Shown piece after piece: positions 44,718-55,219 of a stretch of DNA of 64,000 bases. Each line of letters opens with the position of its first letter. Within the stretch, counting starts at the first letter, position 1. The position numbers and the translations under genes are program-made. This DNA is from Micrasema longulum. Its lineage: Eukaryota > Arthropoda > Insecta > Trichoptera > Brachycentridae. Location: assembly GCA_022494885.1 (NCBI GenBank), contig JAGVSM010004888.1:1-64000 (forward strand), read 5' to 3'. The notes beneath the pieces are model-generated. The model did no database searches and was not told the origin of the DNA. It worked only from the letters and a program-made list of their open reading frames with translations.

Positions 44718-44938
44718 ATTCATCATCTTTATCATTCTCTTTCCGCACCTAATGGTGCATAGGGCACTGTTTGTTACGCTTCTTACGCTTCAGTTATCAG
44801 TCAAGGAACTATGACACATTCTTGTGTGAAAGCACCTTTTTAAATAAATATTTCATATTAACCATGTCGGAACCGAACCTGAGACCTCTTGCATGGCAAG
44901 CTAATGCACTGACCATTACACCACGAAGCTGATTTATT
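44718..44938 (-). mobile_element. SINE2, second tandem copy
   Basis: Same orientation as the previous copy, starting 'CATCTTTATCATTCTCTTTC' and 'CGCACCTAATGGTGCATAGG', with box B 'CGGAACCGAACCTGAGACC' and head 'GCACTGACCATTACACCACG'. A gap of part of the body (after 'GGGCACTG') is deleted. The shared ATTTATTCATCATC at the join suggests one copy landed in the other's flank. Confidence 0.88.
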
Positions 44939-44954
44939 CATACAAACATACATT

Positions 44955-45185
44955 TTCTTGGCTTAGAAATTCACAATAGGGAAATATCAGATACTTCGAA
45001 TACCGATTAAAATATGTGAAATGGATTAAAAACGATTTTTTGTATTTTCAAAATCAATATGGATATGAAGAAATGTTTTCAAACAATTTTATATTTAATT
45101 TTTTTTAAATATGTCCGCAAAAATACGACATGTTTGGCCTCGGCAATTGTGACGTCAAGATTTATGAGGATGTTTTATTTAAAAT
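44955..45185 (+). repeat. Duplicated block D, copy 1
   Basis: 'CTTCGAATACCGATTAAAAT', 'TTTCAAAATCAATATGGATA', 'GAAGAAATGTTTTCA', 'ACGACATGTTTGGC' and 'TGTGACGTCAAGATTTATGA' recur in the same order and orientation at 47225-47450. Both copies follow a SINE2. No protein is seen. Confidence 0.75.
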
Positions 45186-45677
45186 TAAACGGTCACAAAT
45201 AAAGTTCAAAATTCAACCAAGTCGCGACGTATTAGGGGCATGGCCAATGCAATGAACCGTTTTTGCGAGAATTCAAAAATTTATTTTATCCTACTAATAA
45301 GTAAAAAAAAATTCGTCGATATTATTTCATTCACCTTTATTAATATAAAATTCCAAAAAAAGTTATATTTTCTATTTATGACAAACAACCCAACAAACAT
45401 ATATACTACCAGATAACAACAGTCCCGCATTAAATAAGCAAAGGCAAATGCAGGATAGTCAAAAATACTAAACAGTGAACTTGAACACTGCAATAAATTA
45501 TATTGGAGGAAAATTTAAAATCAACTTTTAAAAGAACATGATGTTTACATTAACGAGACGAAACATAACATGGCTTGATCTTATATCTTAAAACCCTAAA
45601 GGGTTTTAAAACTTATAAATAATCAATATAATTTTTAAAAGTGTTTTTCTGACTGTATATTCTCGAATTCATTATTA

Positions 45678-45820
45678 GGCCGTACTTAAAAACTTGGTAC
45701 AAAGTTAAGCCTGGTAGTAGAATAGGAATGGGAATACCATCCTTATTATAGTGGAAGAATAAGAATGGTTTTCCTATCCTTATTCTACTGTTGTGCCAAG
45801 GCGTAACTTTAAATAAGGCC
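45678..45820. mobile_element. Foldback MITE, 143 bp
   Basis: The ends GGCCGTACTTAAAAACTTGG and, inverted, GGCCTTATTTAAAGTTACGC pair loosely; the inner arms AGTAGAATAGGAATGGGAAT..CCATCCTTATT and their inverse AGTAGAATAAGGATAGGAAA..CCATTCTTATT pair well around 'ATAGTGGAAG'. The whole can fold into one long hairpin. No target duplication was fixed. Confidence 0.7.
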
Positions 45821-45917
45821 CATATTATGTCTATTCTGCACTTCATTAAAACACTAAATGTGGCATATCCTGATCATCTGTTACATGAAGGTTTTGTGAT
45901 CAGCTTTATGCTTCAGG

Positions 45918-47115
45918 GGGCTATGTATAGCGTGTGAGCTCGCCAATATATGACAGTAAAATTTTATTGTCTTTGAATTTCCTAGAGTGTTAACCATCGA
46001 AAAAAAAGAAGATTGCAAATAAAATCAACAGACAATGGAAATTTGATGTGTATTATTTTAATAGATTGTCTATAACAGAAAAATACATAGAGAAATATGC
46101 TTTTTTTTTTGTAATAAAAACAGTCCAGTAAATTCGAATAAATAAAAATACGCTTTATATTAACAATATTAATTAAAATGCAAAAATAATATTGAATACT
46201 TGAAAAATAAATATTACTGAGTGTTACAAACATAATTTAAAAAAACGGATAGCGATTAAAAGTAAAAACTATCTTTAGTTTAATTCTTATAGCGATAAAT
46301 ACATAAACATTATAAAACAGGAGTTATACAAATACAAAAATAATATTGTAACTAGGCGGCCACCTACACGGTTAAATTTCGAAACACCACGCAATTTCTT
46401 ATTTCGGCTACGCTATGTAAAATGAAAAAAAATATTTAAATTAATAATTTCATCACGTCATGAAGTCGCCCCTGGGTAGCGCCTGCTAACGTCAATCAAC
46501 AAAAACATCCTCGTTTTAATAACAATATTTCGGCTACGCCATAAATCTCTTTTTTAAAATAATTTCTCACGTCACAAAGTCGCCCCTGGGTAGCGCCTGC
46601 TAACGTCAATCAACAAAAACATCCTCGTTTTAATTACAATATTTCGGCTACGCCATGAATCTCTTTTTTTAAATAATTTCTCACGTCACAAAGTCGCCCT
46701 GGGTAGCGCCTGCTAACGTCAATCAACAAAAACATCCTCGTTTTATAACAGTATTTCGGCTACGCCATGAATTTCTTATAAAAAATGTCAAAACGTCACA
46801 AAGCCACTCTCTGAGTGTCGCTACTGACATCATTTACAAAAACATAATTATTTGTGCTTTTTTCGGGTACGCAACATTTTTTTTAAAATACACCTACCTA
46901 ACCGATAAAATACTATTAGTAATTAAACCAAGGTGTGCTTTAAAGTTCCGTATGGCCAAATAATATTATTTATTATTAGAATATTATTGACATGTAGTTC
47001 AAGCATTGCTGCATTCACGTTGCTTTACTTCTGAGAGCTCAACTGCTATGTTTTTCTATGGTTATGTTAATGTCATCTGTCATGTATTGGCGAGCTCACA
47101 GGCTATACTTACGCC
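45918..47115. mobile_element. 1,198-bp TIR element with internal minisatellite and 8-bp TSD
   Basis: The ends GGGCTATGTATAGCGTGTGA(GCTCGCC..) and, inverted, GGCGTAAGTATAGCCTGTGA(GCTCGCC..) match at 34 of 39 positions, through ..AATAYATGACAG. The flanking 8-mers GCTTCAGG (45910-45917, 47116-47123) are identical. The centre holds a tandem array of about 112-126-bp units. The 83-codon minus frame (45982-46233) is low-complexity and no transposase is visible, so it is non-autonomous. The 8-bp duplication suggests hAT or P-like machinery; the TIR start is not the usual hAT CAGNG, so the superfamily is open. Confidence 0.88.
46401..46885. repeat. Minisatellite, 4-5 units of about 112-126 bp
   Basis: Units begin ATTTCGGCTACGC at 46401, 46527, 46641, 46753 and, worn, about 46860. 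Each carries 'CACGTCACAAAGTCGCCC', 'CTGGGTAGCGCCTGCTAACG' and 'TCAATCAACAAAAACATCCT'. The middle three are almost identical; the first and last are diverged, as expected for an array growing from within. It lies inside the TIR element. Confidence 0.93.
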
Positions 47116-47224
47116 GCTTCAGGTACCAGTCCAGGGACAGTGAAATATTGCAGTGTAAAATCACCTTGAAGACTGGTACACAGAGCATTTCAATGGTAAC
47201 GGTACTTTATTTGTAACAAAAATG

Positions 47225-47450
47225 ATCCAGATACGCTTCACTAGGAAAATATCACGTACTACGAATACCGATAAAAACACATGAAATTGATTTGAAATAA
47301 TTTACTGTATTTTCAAAATCAATATGGATATTGTGAAGAAATGTTTTCATTTATAACTTTAAAAAAGATAATAAAAAAAACACGTCACTAGAAAAACGCG
47401 ACATATTTGGCATTGATAGTTGCGACGTCAAGATATGTGATGATAAACAA
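47225..47450 (+). repeat. Duplicated block D, copy 2
   Basis: Direct repeat of 44955-45185 in the same order, ending 'TTGCGACGTCAAGATATGTG'. The RTE-like relic begins right at its far end. Confidence 0.75.
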
Positions 47451-48115
47451 ACAAACCATCACGCCGTTTCAGCATCACTCTGTCTTTGCATAGAATCCTC
47501 GCTTCTTCTACATTCATACATCTTCTCAAGTACGCACGCCGATTATTCCTACCATTGATATGTCAATTTTCAAATATTTGATGGACTTGATCGTGCCACG
47601 TCTTTCTCAGTCTTTCTCGTTTTCTGTATCCGTCAACATTTGCATCGAAGATCCTTTTAGCCGTTCTTTCGCTTTCCATTCGCTCTACGCGTCCCAACCA
47701 ACGCAGCACTCCTTTCTTGATTCTTTCGATAATACATGTCTCAGCCTTACATAGTTCACGGATCTCCACATTTGTGTACCTATCATACATCGTTTTACCA
47801 TGAATTCGCCTGAGGGATCGCATTTTGATAGTATTTAACCTACTTTCATTATTATTTTTCCAATTCCATACTTCGCTATCATACATTAGGGTTGGCACTA
47901 GAACTCCATTGTGAACCGATAGTTTTTCCTCCTCCGACAAACATTTGTTTGCGAAGCTAGTTTTCAGTGCACCGTTCACCCTGTTTCCGGCACTCACCCT
48001 CCTTTCAATATCTTTCTCAGTATTTCCATCCCGAGTAAACATACTTCCCAGATACACAAATTTCTCTACCTCATTCACAATATCTCCGTTCACACTGATC
48101 TCACATTAAGTTATA
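47450..48115 (-). pseudogene. RTE-like LINE reverse-transcriptase C-terminus
   Basis: An open minus frame of 176 codons (47563-48093) reads VNEVEKFVYLGSMFTRDGN, DIERRVSAGNRVNGALKTSF, LVPTLMYDSEVW, SLRRIHGKTMYDR and RWLGRVERMESERTAKRIFD. YLGS, DI..R..A, L..YGSE.W and R.LGH..RM are the ordered landmarks after the RT catalytic core in the 'endonuclease-reverse transcriptase' LINEs common in insects. Past the stop the text goes on in another frame: NNRRAYLRRCMNVEEARILC + KDR. The 5' end, including FADD, is gone; YDSE replaces the usual YGSE. Confidence 0.9.
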
Positions 48116-48129
48116 TTTTTAACAAAGTT

Positions 48130-48325
48130 TAAAATGAACATGAATCGTGACATAACTTGACGAAAGCGCCTACCACAGCACTATGAGGCGGATTTATTTC
48201 CCCTGGATTTCTTTTTTCAGGATTTTTACCTAGCCACCGAGTTGAAAGCACTCGTCCAGGATTCGGGTTCTATTTCACGTACATAACTGTATTCTTAATT
48301 TGCGCGGACAAAGATAATAAAAAAG
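48130..48325 (-). mobile_element. Worn SINE2 head plus extension module
   Basis: 'GAAAGCGCCTACCACAGCAC' with 'TATGAGGCGGATTTATTTCC' is a decayed reversed head; the extension 'TTTCTTTTTTCAGGATTTTT', 'GAAAGCACTCGTCCAGGATT' and 'GGGTTCTATTTCACGTACAT' matches 28.67 and 38.80 kb. Confidence 0.6.
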
Positions 48326-48399
48326 AATGCAGCAAAACTCAAATATAAAAATGCGCCTTGTGAAAATGAAAATGAAGGTTTTGCTTTATATCACGATTT

Positions 48400-48780
48400 T
48401 TGCGTTATGGTAATATTTTGTAGGGAGATTTTCTCGTGGGGCACGGAGATAGAGGCTTTATTGCGGCCCAGTGGCCCTGGAAGGGCAAATAGGCCAAGGG
48501 GGGCAGTAAAGGGGGCTTTAATCCACGTGTTGCCCCCTTCTGGAGTTTTGTTTCTACCCGGGGACCGTTTTCATCAACAAGTCGTTGACTTTAATACCTC
48601 CGGAATTGAAGTTTTTCTTTATTGTCCTGCTCGACTTATCGTACCGCGCAGACAGCTTGCTACATGGATTGTCAACCAACATTGCGAGAGAAAACTGTAT
48701 CTTCAATTTTTTTTGTTTGATATCGAAACATCTCTAAAGTATTTCCGATATACAAACATTTTGACAATGTAAACCAAGAT
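48400..48780 (+). other. GC-richer island with a 121-codon frame, unknown
   Basis: A frame at 48407-48772 reads GPGRANRPRGAVKGALIHVL and later FHQQVVDFNTSGIEVF and CPARLIVPRRQLATWIVNQH. The patch 48430-48680 is distinctly less AT-rich, with several CpG. I find no domain match, no start context and no clear splice sites. It could be an exon remnant, a mobile-element UTR or chance. No function is proposed. Confidence 0.25.
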
Positions 48781-49149
48781 TAAATAATGCAATATAAATC
48801 ACCCTAGTACCCAGTTATACAGAAATGACATAATGGCGTAAAAAACGACACATATTTCAAATTAATAAGCCTATGTAGCAACGACTTTGACACGGTAAAC
48901 ATCCTAAATAGATTACATTCTATATATAATATATATATTTTTATTTAAACATTTTCTTTGCATATACAGTTTACATACACATGCATAAGGGTGGGTATAT
49001 TCTCTTTAAGAAATTTCTTTTTACTTACCCAAACTGTTGAAATCGAGAAAATCAGCGGTACACGAACATACGAGTATTGTTGGTAGATAATATTTTTATC
49101 ATGCAACCGAACATTGATATCAATTTGTTTATTTTTTGGGTGAGACCGT

Positions 49150-49215
49150 GTCTGTTAGATTTGTTCCGACGTTTTGGCTACCATTGAAGGAGCCATCTTC
49201 AGAGTAAACTGAGTG
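49150..49215 (-). repeat. CTGAAGATGG...GTAGCC motif (Penelope-like?)
   Basis: The minus strand reads CTGAAGATGGCTCCTTCAAT then GGTAGCCAAAACGTCGGAAC. This hairpin-bearing motif is widespread in insect DNA and resembles, in layout, the CTGATGA..GAAAC motif at 23.7 kb. Its parent element is not identified here. Confidence 0.4.
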
Positions 49216-49469
49216 TTTTCTTGAAAAAAAGTATGTGTTTAAGTATTAGTAATTTATAATAATAAAAATACTTTTATAGTTTTATTCCACTTTTATTGAT
49301 ATTTTTTTTTTTTTTTTACCAGTACTAGTAATTTGACACGTTATCACCCAAAAAAGAAACAAATTTATAACAGTGACCGCGAAAACCTTCGCACCTATTT
49401 TAACATTGATATGTATACATTTTAAAAATTTAAAAAAAATTAACTAAATATCTACACTATACTAAGTAT

Positions 49470-49990
49470 AAAGGAGGGAGTAAAGAAGGAAGGAAAAAAG
49501 GGTTAGAAAGGAAAAACACAAATATTCATAAATTGGCATTTCAATCGTGATTAAATTCAATGTGAATAAAGAAGGGGCGTCTCTGATATTAATAGGTAGA
49601 TAATGCTTTAATTTGGCAGCTGCTACAGCAAAAAACAAAAAGCAAAAAAAAATAGAGCGGTGTATGGGTATTGAAAGGGTTCTCTTGTTACTAGACCGAA
49701 AAGAAAGCCTCTGCTGTGATAAAGGTTGGACGATCTCTCTCTAATAAACAGGTGAAGTGAGATTATTTTCAATATTGTGGAGAAGTGATGGAATGTAAAT
49801 GTTTCTTCTATGCCTGATACTGAGCCAGTGTAGTTGGGTGAGAAATTCAGTTATCGGGTTGATATTTGATGATGCATGCTGTAATGCGATCCGAATCGTC
49901 GAAGAAAGTGAACTACACGCGACATTTATAAAGTCGTTGCACCGGCAAAATCTGTTAAATATTTTTTGTTTATTAAAAGTATTTTTGATT
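49470..49990 (-). pseudogene. LINE ORF2 C-terminus relic
   Basis: Minus-strand reading: EFLTQLHWLSIRHRRNIYIP, SLLHNIENNLTSPVY, stop, then LSFRSSNKRTLSIPIHRS, AVAAAKLKHYLPINIRDAPS. 'LHWL.IR.RR', 'LSIP.H.S' and 'A.A.LWN.LP..IRD..SL' are the final blocks of Jockey/CR1-type ORF2. At its 3' side is a purine-rich run at 49472-49525, like that after the 56.8-kb relic, so both come from related elements. Confidence 0.75.
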
Positions 49991-50199
49991 TCTTATTTAC
50001 CCAACATTGTTTAAAAAAAATAAACCAAAATATTTGTTATAAAGTAAAATACGTGCTTTCTTTATGTTCACTGAGTATCACTGAGGTAATTAAATGGAGA
50101 TGATGTATCATAGAACGATATTTTGAAATTATATCCTTAAAAATGAGCGTCGTCGCGTGAACATTGCTGTGGAAAACGTGAAGTAAAGTAAAAAAGACT

Positions 50200-50690
50200 A
50201 ACTATATATACCAGGGCCTCGATTACGATGGAAAGACGTCATGCCTTCACTTTGACGGTAAAGTTGAAGATAATTTCCCTCGAGCGATAGCAAAAATATA
50301 CTACCGACTCCCCACCATCAAATTTGATGTAATGAAAGGGTTTAATATTTTGGAAAAGCGTATTAAGCTCTCAAGGACAAAAACTATTTTCAATATAGTA
50401 GTTAAGGACTATATTTTCCTTAGTGGAAGGGACTTGAGTAGGAAACTCCTTGATGATTTATCGAATGTTTCAGTTTACTGTTTACCATATTGATGTGCCA
50501 TATATATTTATATGCATTTTTACAATATTTTTTTTATGTTTCTGATCCTATATTTGTGGTAATATACTCATGTGTCTGTGTCAATTAATTGCTAGTCCCA
50601 TCTTAACACAGGACTTAGTCCCATAGAGTTGGGACTTATGTCACAAATAATGCACAATAAACTTATGTATGTAAATAAATAAATAAGTAC
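50200..50690 (+). mobile_element. Possible LINE 3' end with AATAAATAAATAAG tail
   Basis: The stretch ends 'GTTGGGACTTATGTCACAAA', 'AATGCACAATAAACTTATG' and AAATAAATAAATAAG at 50671-50686. A hairpin GACTTAGTCCCATAG..GGGACTTATGTC precedes it. The upstream 250 bases are less AT-rich. No RT text was recognised, so the call rests on the tail and UTR look alone. Confidence 0.45.
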
Positions 50691-50699
50691 ATCGGTTAA

Positions 50700-51500
50700 T
50701 ACTGGCGGGTCTAGAACCCCTGGATACATGTATCTACGCATTTAGTGTAAAAATTTTGTTCCACCGAGCAATTTTTCCTTTAATTATGATTTATTTAAAT
50801 TTTTAATTGTTATAAGGTTAGCACTTTTTTTCTTAAGAGCCTAATAAAAATATGAGAGGGAAAAAACTCACTTTTGAAGTCGAATTAAATTCCGACATAA
50901 CTGAAAGTTTAACAAAACGAACCCCTAGATGCAAAAAATATGTTTTAAAATATCTATCATCAAAAAGATGTTATTTTTTTTTTTTAAATGCTACTTAACG
51001 GGTATCGCAAGGGCAATGACGATTAACCTTGTACGTATCTAGAATTCCATACTCTCATTTCCAAGAGATCTCTCTTGAAATATCTCATTTTATTTAATTT
51101 AGTTTTTTCCCTTCCATAGCAAAATGTTTTGGTTTCTCACTCCTTAATCCTCGATAGTTAAGGATCCCTAGTAAAATCGCTCATCCATAATCTCACGTTT
51201 GCCTGGAGATATTTCTAATCCACCTTAATTTTTATTACCTTTGGTTATATGTACGTATATGCCGGAATACCGAGCTGACCACTCGGAGCTTTTTTACTGT
51301 GGTATTTAAGTAGCTTACATAATTATGCTTTAAGCACATTTACGACAAAGTATATATTAGACAACGCACGTTATAGGGGTGGATTTCATTGCCACTAAAT
51401 CCACGAAAAGCCATAATTTAATATTAATTATACTCTACATAACAAACAAAAAATGTATACTTTAAATAGGTACATAAATAGTTTTGCATACTACGGACCA
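50700..51500. other. No gene seen; AT-rich
   Basis: No coding, RNA or repeat structure could be supported. Confidence 0.35.
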
Positions 51501-51525
51501 GTTACATCAAGAAACTTTAACATAT

Positions 51526-51969
51526 TACAACGAAGATGAATAACATTTCAGAGAAAGTTAAATAGAAGTATAGGCATCTACAGGGCTTATGATCTGTCAT
51601 TAGCTGGTTTTTGTAGACACGGACTGGATTCAACTACTTGAGGACAATTGGACAAACTTGGACAAACTCAAAATATTGTTGATAAATCCACCTGGTCCAT
51701 GATGAAGTATAAAAATGGAAAAAATAAGATTTTCAGGCGTTGCCTTGAATGTAGGTGAAAAAATTCAATAAAATGAATCTCATCCGCATAAATAAAAGCT
51801 TGTGCTCTTAAACTCCACAATTATCAACAGATGAAAGAATTAAAGGAATATAGATGTTCAGATATGGGCAGAATGGTGAATGTTAAACCAGCCAATGACA
51901 GATCATAAGCCCTGTAGATGCCTAGACTTTTATATTACCTTCTCTAGAATGTTCTTCATCTCTGTTGTA
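51526..51969. mobile_element. FB-type MITE, 444 bp, with ATAT duplication
   Basis: Left end TACAACGAAGATGAATAACA; right end inverse TACAACAGAGATGAAGAACA. ATAT stands on both sides (51522-51525, 51970-51973). It contains everything in the 39-kb element plus a module of about 110 bases, 'GACAAACTCAAAATATTGTT' and 'AATCCACCTGGTCCATGATG'. It shows the family's short and long forms differ by whole modules. Confidence 0.88.
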
Positions 51970-51973
51970 ATAT

Positions 51974-52060
51974 GTAAATATTAACAGCTTCCCAGGAAGT
52001 TGAATACAGTCCTTTTCTACAAAAATTTGGACAAATTCAAAATATTGTTTGTTAAGAAAC
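51974..52060. mobile_element. FB flanking module
   Basis: 'CAGCTTCCCAGGAAGTTGAA' and 'CTACAAAAATTTGGACAAAT' match DNA just before the 39-kb element ('CAACTCCCTGGAGAGCTCTT') in reverse and after the 55.4-kb hairpin. The MITEs thus lie inside a larger, older repeat. Confidence 0.55.
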
Positions 52061-52324
52061 GTTCGTTGAAAAACATATTTTTATTAAAATTTAAGTTCAA
52101 AAACTATGTTTTTGGCAAATAAATTAGATCCTAAAAAGTGTAGTGTGTTTATTTATTTATTCATTTTTCCGTTTTAAACAATGATTAATAAAAGAAATAA
52201 TGTGACCTCACTGGGTACCCGTGCCGAGGACACTTAACAATATACTTTTTTAAATATTTTTGCATGTGAGAATATACAAAGACTATTCCTTATAGCAAAC
52301 TGATATAGATATTTAACGTACACG

Positions 52325-52530
52325 TGAAGTCAAAAAGCTAAAACCTTTATCACAAACAAAAGTCCGCAGATGGAAGAGTTGAGGAAATGTGGATGTTCAA
52401 ACATAGGCATAATGGTGAATGTTACACAGTGTGTAAAGTGGCTACTTAAACCAGCTAATGACAGGTTATAAGCCCTGTAAATGCCTAGGTTCCCATATTG
52501 CCTTCTCAAAAAATTTTCCCGAAAATGTTT
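52325..52530 (-). mobile_element. FB repeat, right arm
   Basis: 'GCTAAAACCTTTATCACAAA', 'GAAATGTGGATGTTCAAACA', 'GTTACACAGTGTGTAAAGTG', 'TAAGCCCTGTAAATGCCTAG' and 'ATATTGCCTTCTCAAAAAAT' in right-arm order. The 69-codon minus frame over it is just the repeat. Confidence 0.8.
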
Positions 52531-52559
52531 TGTCAGCAACAGCCACCAGGTCGTTCAAG

Positions 52560-53480
52560 TGTTTGCAATCTCATGTGAATAATCCCAAATAAAATTCGCG
52601 GCCCGTAGTTCTGACATGCACTGCCAATGAATAGTCAGCACCGGATGTCCAGGAGCTCAGAATCTGAGGAGGCATGCACAGTTCATAGCCCTGTCATATC
52701 GCTTCCGCTTGATTACAGTTGTCTCAGGAACTTGAAAGGTTCGTTTTTTTTTTTTTAATTCCCCATAAAGTCAAATGCACTCTTACCGCACATTAAACAA
52801 AAATCAAAACAGCTTTTTTCAAAACTTCCTGTTTTAAACATTTTAATGTAAACCGAAATGTTGGCATGCGATAATGCGATATAAATCATCCTTGTAAGGG
52901 TTAAAGCTCCTACTTTAGTTGGAGGTTGACAGAAGAAACGAAGTTGGCGTTCAATGTGTATTTATTACACGATGAATAAATATAAGGAACTTTATTGTGA
53001 AGCACGAGAGTAACGGCGATGCTAAATTGAACTGACTACACTTGGATTACATGATGGAATTGACTGATTAGAACTAACTTGGTTGAGCTGACTGATGTTA
53101 CCACGCTCTATAGTCTCTTTATAGAATATTTCATAGCGGGAATGAAGGTAATGTTTTCCAGGACGTTGATCTTATGTGGACGGATGTCTTATGTACAGTA
53201 CTGTTGCTATTGCAGAATAATATATAATGTATTGTATTCAAAACAAAATCCTGAGTTGCTTCTTTGGTCGTTGCTCTATATTTCAGGTAAAATCGTTTGT
53301 ACGTATGTGCGTCATCGATTACTGGACTTTGACTTTTATATTTGTACCAATACAATTAACGTCAACCCTGATGATAAACGTTCTGAAACGTTGTGAAAAG
53401 AGTGTTAACGCTACGCGGCTTAATAACCTAGAAAAACTCGTTGCGCGTCTGAACGGTCCCGAAAATTAAAAAAAAAAAAG
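52560..53480. other. Unrecognised, less AT-rich stretch with frames to 105 codons
   Basis: The plus frame 53079-53396 overlaps 53227-53469, whose end reads RCEKSVNATRLNNLEKLVAR and is followed at once by a stop and A12. The piece CTGATGA..GAAAC at 53368-53389 is like the 23.7-kb motif. The words ACTGACTAC, ATTGACTGATT and GCTGACTGATG repeat between 53030 and 53095. It may be the end of an unknown retroelement; no domain is recognised. Confidence 0.3.
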
Positions 53481-53489
53481 AAGTTTTCC

Positions 53490-55210
53490 TTTTACTAAAG
53501 ATTATTAATTAATTTATTGTACATGGTAAACAAGTCGACGGTAGATTATTTATTACATTGTAAACAAAACATTATAACCCTTAAACAGTCGGAACGTATT
53601 ACGTAAAATTATATTCATACAACACACAATAATTATTAAGTTTATTACAATATTTATGGTTTCCAGCGAGCAGTAAATGCTTACGTCAAACAAAATATCA
53701 AATAATAAACTCTTATCACAATATAATAACTATTATTTCCACGGCGCTGGAGTATAGTTGACAATAAATCAAATTTATACTGTCAATGTGTTGATACGAA
53801 AATGTGATTGGAATAATTTTTGTTTTTATAAGCTAGTAAAATGTGGTCATAAATACTATCAACAGTATTTTTATACGCAAGGTAATAGGAAACAAAAACA
53901 AAGCTGGTTAGACAGGATAAAAAAATAGTTAAATAAATAATGACTAAGCCTTTATTTGATACAGACTCAATCTTTTAAACGCTCGTAGATGTGCGAAATT
54001 TATAATGAACATGAAAATACTATTTCCAGATCAACAGCGCTGTTTTAGAGGCAAAGTTTTATCGCTCTTCTTCGTTTATTATAAACAAATTAATTTATGT
54101 AATAATCAAAAAAATTAAATGTTTGAGTAAAAAATAGGAATTGAAAAAACTTGAACTTGAACGATTAATCTATATCAATCTAATCTAAAATATCAGTTTA
54201 TTATGTACATGTTTTTTTATTAATAATAAAATTAACTTGATTTCGGATAAAATCGGATTAAAATTCTGGTTAAATAATCAAAATCAAATAAGTATCAAGT
54301 GGCTAATTTGAGATTTCTTTTTGAAAAATATTTTAACAGTTGTTTGGATGCTGGAGTGCATAAACACAACAAAAAACCTTTTTTTTTTTTGTAGAACTTT
54401 ACGGGAAACAATTTTTACTTTTTGTGATTCATTACGGTTTCGTTTAGCGTAAAACTACCCTATTGAATTTGCAAAAATGAAAATACCACAAAATGGTAAA
54501 TAGCATTGAATTAATTAATGATGACCTAGTCTGGAAGCATATCTAAAACCTCATGCATGCACCTAAAACACGTACCACCATACCAAGAAACGAAATTGAA
54601 AACAAGGTATTTAAAATAGTGTGTTTGAAAAAAAAAAGTTAAAACGTTAAAAATACTTTAAAATTGCCTTAAAAAAGTGGTTTGAAGTATTTTTCAAAAT
54701 GTCGTAAATAAATCAGTATACTGATAATCGGTTATTAAAGTTTCGATCTTTTCCATCACGAGGTTAACGTCTCGTCAGTTAAATAGATTTTTTTATATCT
54801 ATGTAGATTAAACGCAGAGTCATTGAATATTTACAGGTTACGAGCCTTTAAATTTATCGATTTTCGCAAGAGTAAAGTTAATGTTAAACTAAAAGTTAAC
54901 AGTTCACCAAAGTAAATTTTTAATAGACAAATCTCAAAACATCGGTAAATCTAAAAATATTTTTATAGTTAAGAAACTGTATTGAATTGCCAACAGCAGT
55001 AAATTAATGACATCGGAGAATGAGAATGAAAACGTTATTTAATAATATTATTACAATTACCTATATACACAGACGTTAATATCACAAACTAACAAAAATA
55101 GCTGATTAAATCTTATGCGATTCGATATTATTTTATTTATTTTAAAGACATTGAATTTTAATAAAAAAGTTGTAAAAGGAAGTATTTCATCCCCTTGGAA
55201 GTCATTAAGA
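53490..55210. other. No gene seen; one further motif copy
   Basis: AT-rich DNA without recognised genes. At 54740-54780 the minus strand reads CTGACGAGACGTTAACCTCG..GATCGAAAC, a possible decayed relative of the 23.7-kb motif (CTGANGA and GAAAC boxes). Confidence 0.35.
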
Positions 55211-55219
55211 TTTAAAAAT

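Larger units (their letters stand above)
45870..47190 (-). mobile_element. SINE2 copy split by a 1.2-kb TIR element
   Basis: 'GATCATCTGTTACATGAAGG' and 'TTTTGTGATCAGCTTTATGCT' up to 45917 continue at 47116 with 'GCTTCAGGTACCAGTCCAGG' and 'GACAGTGAAATATTGCAG'. Joining the two halves restores the SINE2 body order seen at 44.5 kb. The 8 bases GCTTCAGG are present on both sides of the insert. Confidence 0.85.

Noticed and set aside
46401..46885. CRISPR-like regular repeats
   Set aside because: Units of 112-126 bp abut directly, with no unique spacers; this is a minisatellite in a eukaryotic transposable element.
53400..53469. Host exon resembling an adenylyl-cyclase-associated protein N-terminus (LEKLVARL)
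   Set aside because: The resemblance is limited to a few residues, there is no donor site, and a stop plus poly-A follows at once.
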